A stretch of DNA of 64,000 bases from Bugula neritina (Eukaryota > Bryozoa > Gymnolaemata > Cheilostomatida > Bugulidae), in NCBI GenBank assembly GCA_964035545.1, contig OZ037766.1:21088767-21152766 (forward strand), written 5' to 3'. Under the pieces are notes generated by a model. It was not told where the DNA came from, did no database searches, and saw nothing but the letters and a program-made list of their open reading frames with translations. Position 1 is the stretch's first letter; every line of letters begins with the position of its first letter. Position numbers and translations under genes: made by a program. Of this stretch, positions 60,648-64,000 are shown piece after piece.

Positions 60648-63600
60648 ATGAATAATTTTAGCACAATTCCAACTTTTCATTTTCAAGACCAAGAGGTTGC
60701 TTGTCATTTTACTAAGGTATGCACAAGACTCAAGAGACAGAGTGAGAGTGAGAGTCAAAACTCAAGTGGCTTAGACTCTAAGTTAGAGTTACTATTAGTA
60801 GCAGCTTGAATTCCAGAGTGATAGTGACTGTGGGGATCCGGTGAAATTTAAGTCTTAAACAACCATCATTCTCAGAATCAAAGACAGTTGACAGTATGAG
60901 TATAACTATAAGTTTGAGTAACTCAGTATGAGTATGAAATATAATAATAATATTATAATTATGAAATTCATTATAGTTATCGTATTAATATTGTGATACT
61001 GATTTGATAATATAATATTAGTCGTTAAACTTAATGATAAATATTAATAATGTAGTTATTTATTCATACTGATGTTCATGTTGAATTTCAATTTCTATTG
61101 CCTGTTGGCTGTTAGTGTTAGTAATAACTATAAAATTGATTATTAAAGTCGATTTAATTATTTTTCTACTTGCTCTTGGTAATCTTACTAAGCAGAAAAA
61201 TAATTATATCGATTTTAATAATATTAATAAATCTTATTACTAACAGGCAATAGAAATACAAATTAAATTGAAATTCAACATCAATATGAATAAATAATTA
61301 CAATAATTATGGTCACCTTTCACCGCCGTGGTCCTGCGCGGGTGGCGGGTTTTTGCTTGATACCAAGTTCTACCAGGCATCTCCATCGAACTCGATCTTC
61401 CGCATCTGCGCCATCTAGCTCGAGCCATCTAAGGTCTGAGTTTATTGTATCACACCATCTTTGCTTTGGTCTACCCTTGGGTCGAACTCTCTCAACTGTC
61501 ATTTCTGACACTCTCCGGATGTCTTCCTCGCTTTCTCTTCTTCTAACATGTCCATATCACTGCATTCGTCTTTTCCTCATCAGGTCTTTAATTGGCATCA
61601 CTCTCGCTTCTGCTGTTATTTCCTCATTTGGCTTATGATCCTCTAAACTGACATTCAAACTGTATCGCAGCATGCGCATCTCACATGATGACATCTTGTC
61701 TGCCAAGGATTTTGTGGTGGGCCAAGTCTCATTTCCGTATAGTAGGGTTGGTCTGATAGCTATTTTGTAAATCAGTACTTTGAGTTTTGTGGGCATTTTC
61801 TTGTCACAGAGCACACCAGACAGCTCTCTCCACTTATTCCAAGCCTTTGATATTCTCAGCTCAACCTCCCTCCGGCAGCCTCCCTCTTGTTGGATTGTTG
61901 TGCCCAAGTACTTGAATTTGGAACACTTAGGCAGGCTTTCTATAACCTGACTACCATACTTCTTCATCCCGATGTTTTCTTGGTTTCCAACTGCTGGCAG
62001 ATGCTCGGTTTTCTTTCGACTTATTTTCAATCCTGCTGCCTCTATTTTCTCTCTCCAGATCTCTAACCTTCTTTCTAATCTCTCTCTATTACTGTCGCAC
62101 AGGACCAGATCATCGGCGAATAACATTGCCCATGGGTTGTCCTCGTTTATGTCTTCTGCTAGGACATCCATAATTATGATAAATAGCAGCGGGCTTAGTG
62201 CCGATCCCTGATGTAATCCGACTTCGATTTGGATTTTGCTTGTCAACCCAGAGTCTGTCCTAACACTAGTCCTGCAATCTTCGTACATGTCCTTTATGAT
62301 GTTGATGTACTGCTCTGGGACCATTCGCTTCCGTAGGCAGTGCCATATTAACTCACGTGGTATAGTGTCGTAGGCTTTTTCAAGGTCCACGAACACCATA
62401 TGGAGCTCTTTGTTGTGTTCTCTGTGCTTTTCTTGCAGTATTCGGAGGCAGAACATGGGTTCTGTGGTTGATTTCCCTTTCTGAAATCCATACTGATTTT
62501 GCTTGATTATAACTAATTCTCTAATTCTCTGTTCAATGATCCTCTCTAATAGTTTGAGGCAGTGGCTTAGCAGTTTTATCCCCCTGTAGTTTCCACAGTC
62601 TAGTGGGTCTCCTTTCTGTTTATATATTGGTGTTATCGTGCTTTCTCTCCAGTCTGGTGGTATCCTTTCGGAGATGATATTGTTCAAACACGCTGTCATC
62701 CATGTAGTTCCTCTCTCTTTCAGCAACTTTATGATGTCAATTGGTAGCTGGTCTGGCCCTGTGGCTTTGTTAGCTTTCATATTTCCAATTATATTTCATA
62801 TTACAATAATTATAATGATAATGAAATTATCGGATTTACTCTAGAATAATAACATCAACAGAAAAGTCCTGGGCAGTCTACTGATGGTGATACTTTACAG
62901 GCACATTTGAATTGCAATATTATCTTAATTCTTAGCTTTATTCTTAACTCTTAAAGTCTTTTGCACAAAAAAATTGTAATATCATTAATCCAATCACAGT
63001 AATTAGATTTTGCTATGTTCTGATAGTATAAGCATTATTATAAGTTATAGTAGCAGCAACTAACAATAATTTTAATAGTCATTAAAATTAGTCAATGATA
63101 TTTTTGTTATTATTGTAACCATAATGATTTCCATGATGATTATGAGTTTAACTATTTGTTATTACTACTGCTTTTGAGTATGAATAGGGCAATATCAGTG
63201 TAGAAACTTTAAATATGAAAATCAATAAATAGCTATTACTATTAGCAATTAAATAATGCTATAATAATAATTATGATAATAGAATTTTAAAATCAGTAAC
63301 CATAACACTTAAAATTTAGTTAAATGCAAAATTATGTACGTTATTCAACAGTTTTTTTTTAGTTAAATCAATACGAACATTTAAAAGCTAACCTAAGCCA
63401 GCCACCAAGCTTTACGACTTTACGTTGTAATACTCTAAAGGAAAATGCTGGGGAAATTTTGAAAAAGGTGAACTCAGAACTTACAGCAATGGTATGCAAT
63501 TTTTATTAATTTATCAAGCTGTTACATATACGTTTCATATTTATTTTATTAATTAGGTGCCATGGAAATATTTTTGGTATAAGGAGCTAGGAATGTAAAT

Positions 63601-64000
63601 TTCTTTTAAATTCAAGTAATGTTGAAAAGTTAGCTCAACAAATAGGCTGCAGATGATTTGCAGTTGAATTGATTTTAATGCAGTGTTCAATGATGATGGT
63701 AACAATGCATTTTTTAACTACTTTGATTCATAGAAATCTGAACATAGCTTTAACGCTGCCTTGCATCCTGTGCTAACTGACTTGATAGTCATTACCAACT
63801 CTGGGCCAGCACACAGAGAGCCGGTATGTACAATACTTTATGTAGTCTCAGTATAAATTAATATTTGTTTTAAAATGCAATTTCTGTAACCTATACTGGC
63901 TATTAGTTGTTCACTTTAAAAACAGATTACTGTAATAACGATAAATTTTGATTGTGTCAACTATTAGTTAAGTCAAGTCTATGAGTATTGGGGTAGTTGT
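60648..64000 (+). CDS. NSUN6: NSUN6 tRNA/mRNA m5C methyltransferase, first three exons (continues beyond window)
   Basis: Exons 60648-60716, 63363-63491 and 63734-63823 (69, 129, 90 nt, all phase 0) give the first 96 residues. The start is MNNFSTIPTFHFQDQEV. The diagnostic part is LSQPPSFTTLRCNTLKENAG, followed by HPVLTDLIVI and the GPAHREP donor. NSUN6 orthologues share the N-terminal block with a PPSFTTxRxNT core and then HPxLxDxLLI. The PUA and catalytic SAM-dependent methyltransferase domains, with the two catalytic Cys, would lie beyond the right edge. The enzyme methylates C72 of certain tRNA acceptor stems and matching mRNA hairpins. Exon 1 is inferred from position and phase and is less certain than exons 2 and 3. 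Intron 1 is 2.6 kb because of a foldback element and a LINE. Confidence 0.85.
61053..61300. mobile_element. Foldback element with about 115-bp arms in NSUN6 intron 1
   Basis: The outer arms (TTATTTATTCATACTGATGT, then TTGAATTTCAATT, CTATTGCCTGTT, GTTAGTAATAA) are mirrored at the right end as reverse complement. The inner arms (ATTATTAAAGTCGATTTAAT, then TATTTTTCT) pair across a loop of about 25 bases near 61175. The whole 248 bp can fold back. No coding capacity. A LINE inserted at its right edge. Confidence 0.85.
61297..62813 (-). mobile_element. 5'-truncated LINE with reverse transcriptase and 14-bp target-site duplication
   Basis: The body 61311-62799 is flanked by ATTACAATAATTAT at 61297-61310 and 62800-62813. 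The main frame (407 codons, 61557-62780) starts MKANKATGPDQLP and carries the reverse-transcriptase blocks NYRGIKLLSH, QYGFQKGKSTTEP, VFVDLEKAYDTIP, GLHQGSALSPLLF, the catalytic MLFADDLVL, and SRKKTEHL. A TGA at 61557 splits it from a downstream 63-codon continuation (VERVRPKGRPKQRWCD...) in the same frame. The motifs look RTE-like; the clade is inference. The endonuclease domain is missing (5' truncation). It lies antisense in NSUN6 intron 1. Confidence 0.93.

Noticed and set aside
61309-62211. Plus-strand open frames within 61,309-62,211
   Set aside because: Antisense shadows of the LINE in NSUN6 intron 1.

Overview
This is a stretch of an AT-rich animal genome. Its protein genes are split into many short exons with standard GT-AG introns. 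It also holds tRNA-derived SINEs, non-LTR retrotransposon fragments and many small palindromic (foldback) elements. The gene set (secreted C-type-lectin-like proteins, a PTCHD3-type Patched-related protein, MCTP, ERI1, NSUN6) is metazoan. The absence of vertebrate-type repeats and the intron and repeat style suggest a marine invertebrate, most likely a lophotrochozoan such as a bryozoan, mollusc or annelid. The phylum is inference only. All gene models were built by hand from splice signals, exon phase and family resemblance; no search was run.

Layout. (1) 1-12.6 kb: a tandem cluster of secreted C-type lectin-like domain (CTLD) genes, all on the minus strand and all built as signal-peptide exon, first CTLD half, second CTLD half, with phase-1 introns. 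From the left there is a gene cut by the window edge, an intact 178-aa gene whose large intron took up a LINE fragment and a SINE, a dead copy, and an intact 168-aa gene. The last two come from one tandem duplication. (2) 12.6-16.98 kb: gene-free DNA with long TA runs, a twice-copied perfect 39-bp palindrome and a foldback element. (3) 16,988-32,801, minus: a 21-exon Patched-related RND-type membrane protein of 1063 aa, with MITEs and a SINE in its introns. (4) 33-38.2 kb: intergenic, with a decayed LINE 3' end and TAG-type repeats. (5) 38,256-55,518, plus: a 23-exon MCTP gene (three C2 domains, two C-terminal membrane segments), with a very large ACT-type satellite inside the C2A-coding part and one GC-AG intron. 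(6) 56,193-59,142, minus: a 5-exon ERI1 3'-5' exoribonuclease, tail-to-tail with MCTP. (7) From 60,648, plus, running off the right edge: the first three exons of NSUN6, head-to-head with ERI1. Its first intron holds an antisense, 5'-truncated LINE with a perfect 14-bp target-site duplication.

The genes are not an operon and do not form a pathway. MCTP (Ca2+/lipid-binding ER membrane protein), ERI1 (histone mRNA, rRNA and siRNA trimming) and NSUN6 (tRNA/mRNA m5C methylation) are conserved single-copy housekeeping genes. The CTLD cluster is the fast-evolving part. I found no convincing new multi-gene system. The points most worth a second look are the CTLD birth-and-death pair, the several foldback/MITE families (some with two copies here), the splice-site-adjacent minisatellites and the nested trinucleotide array in MCTP.
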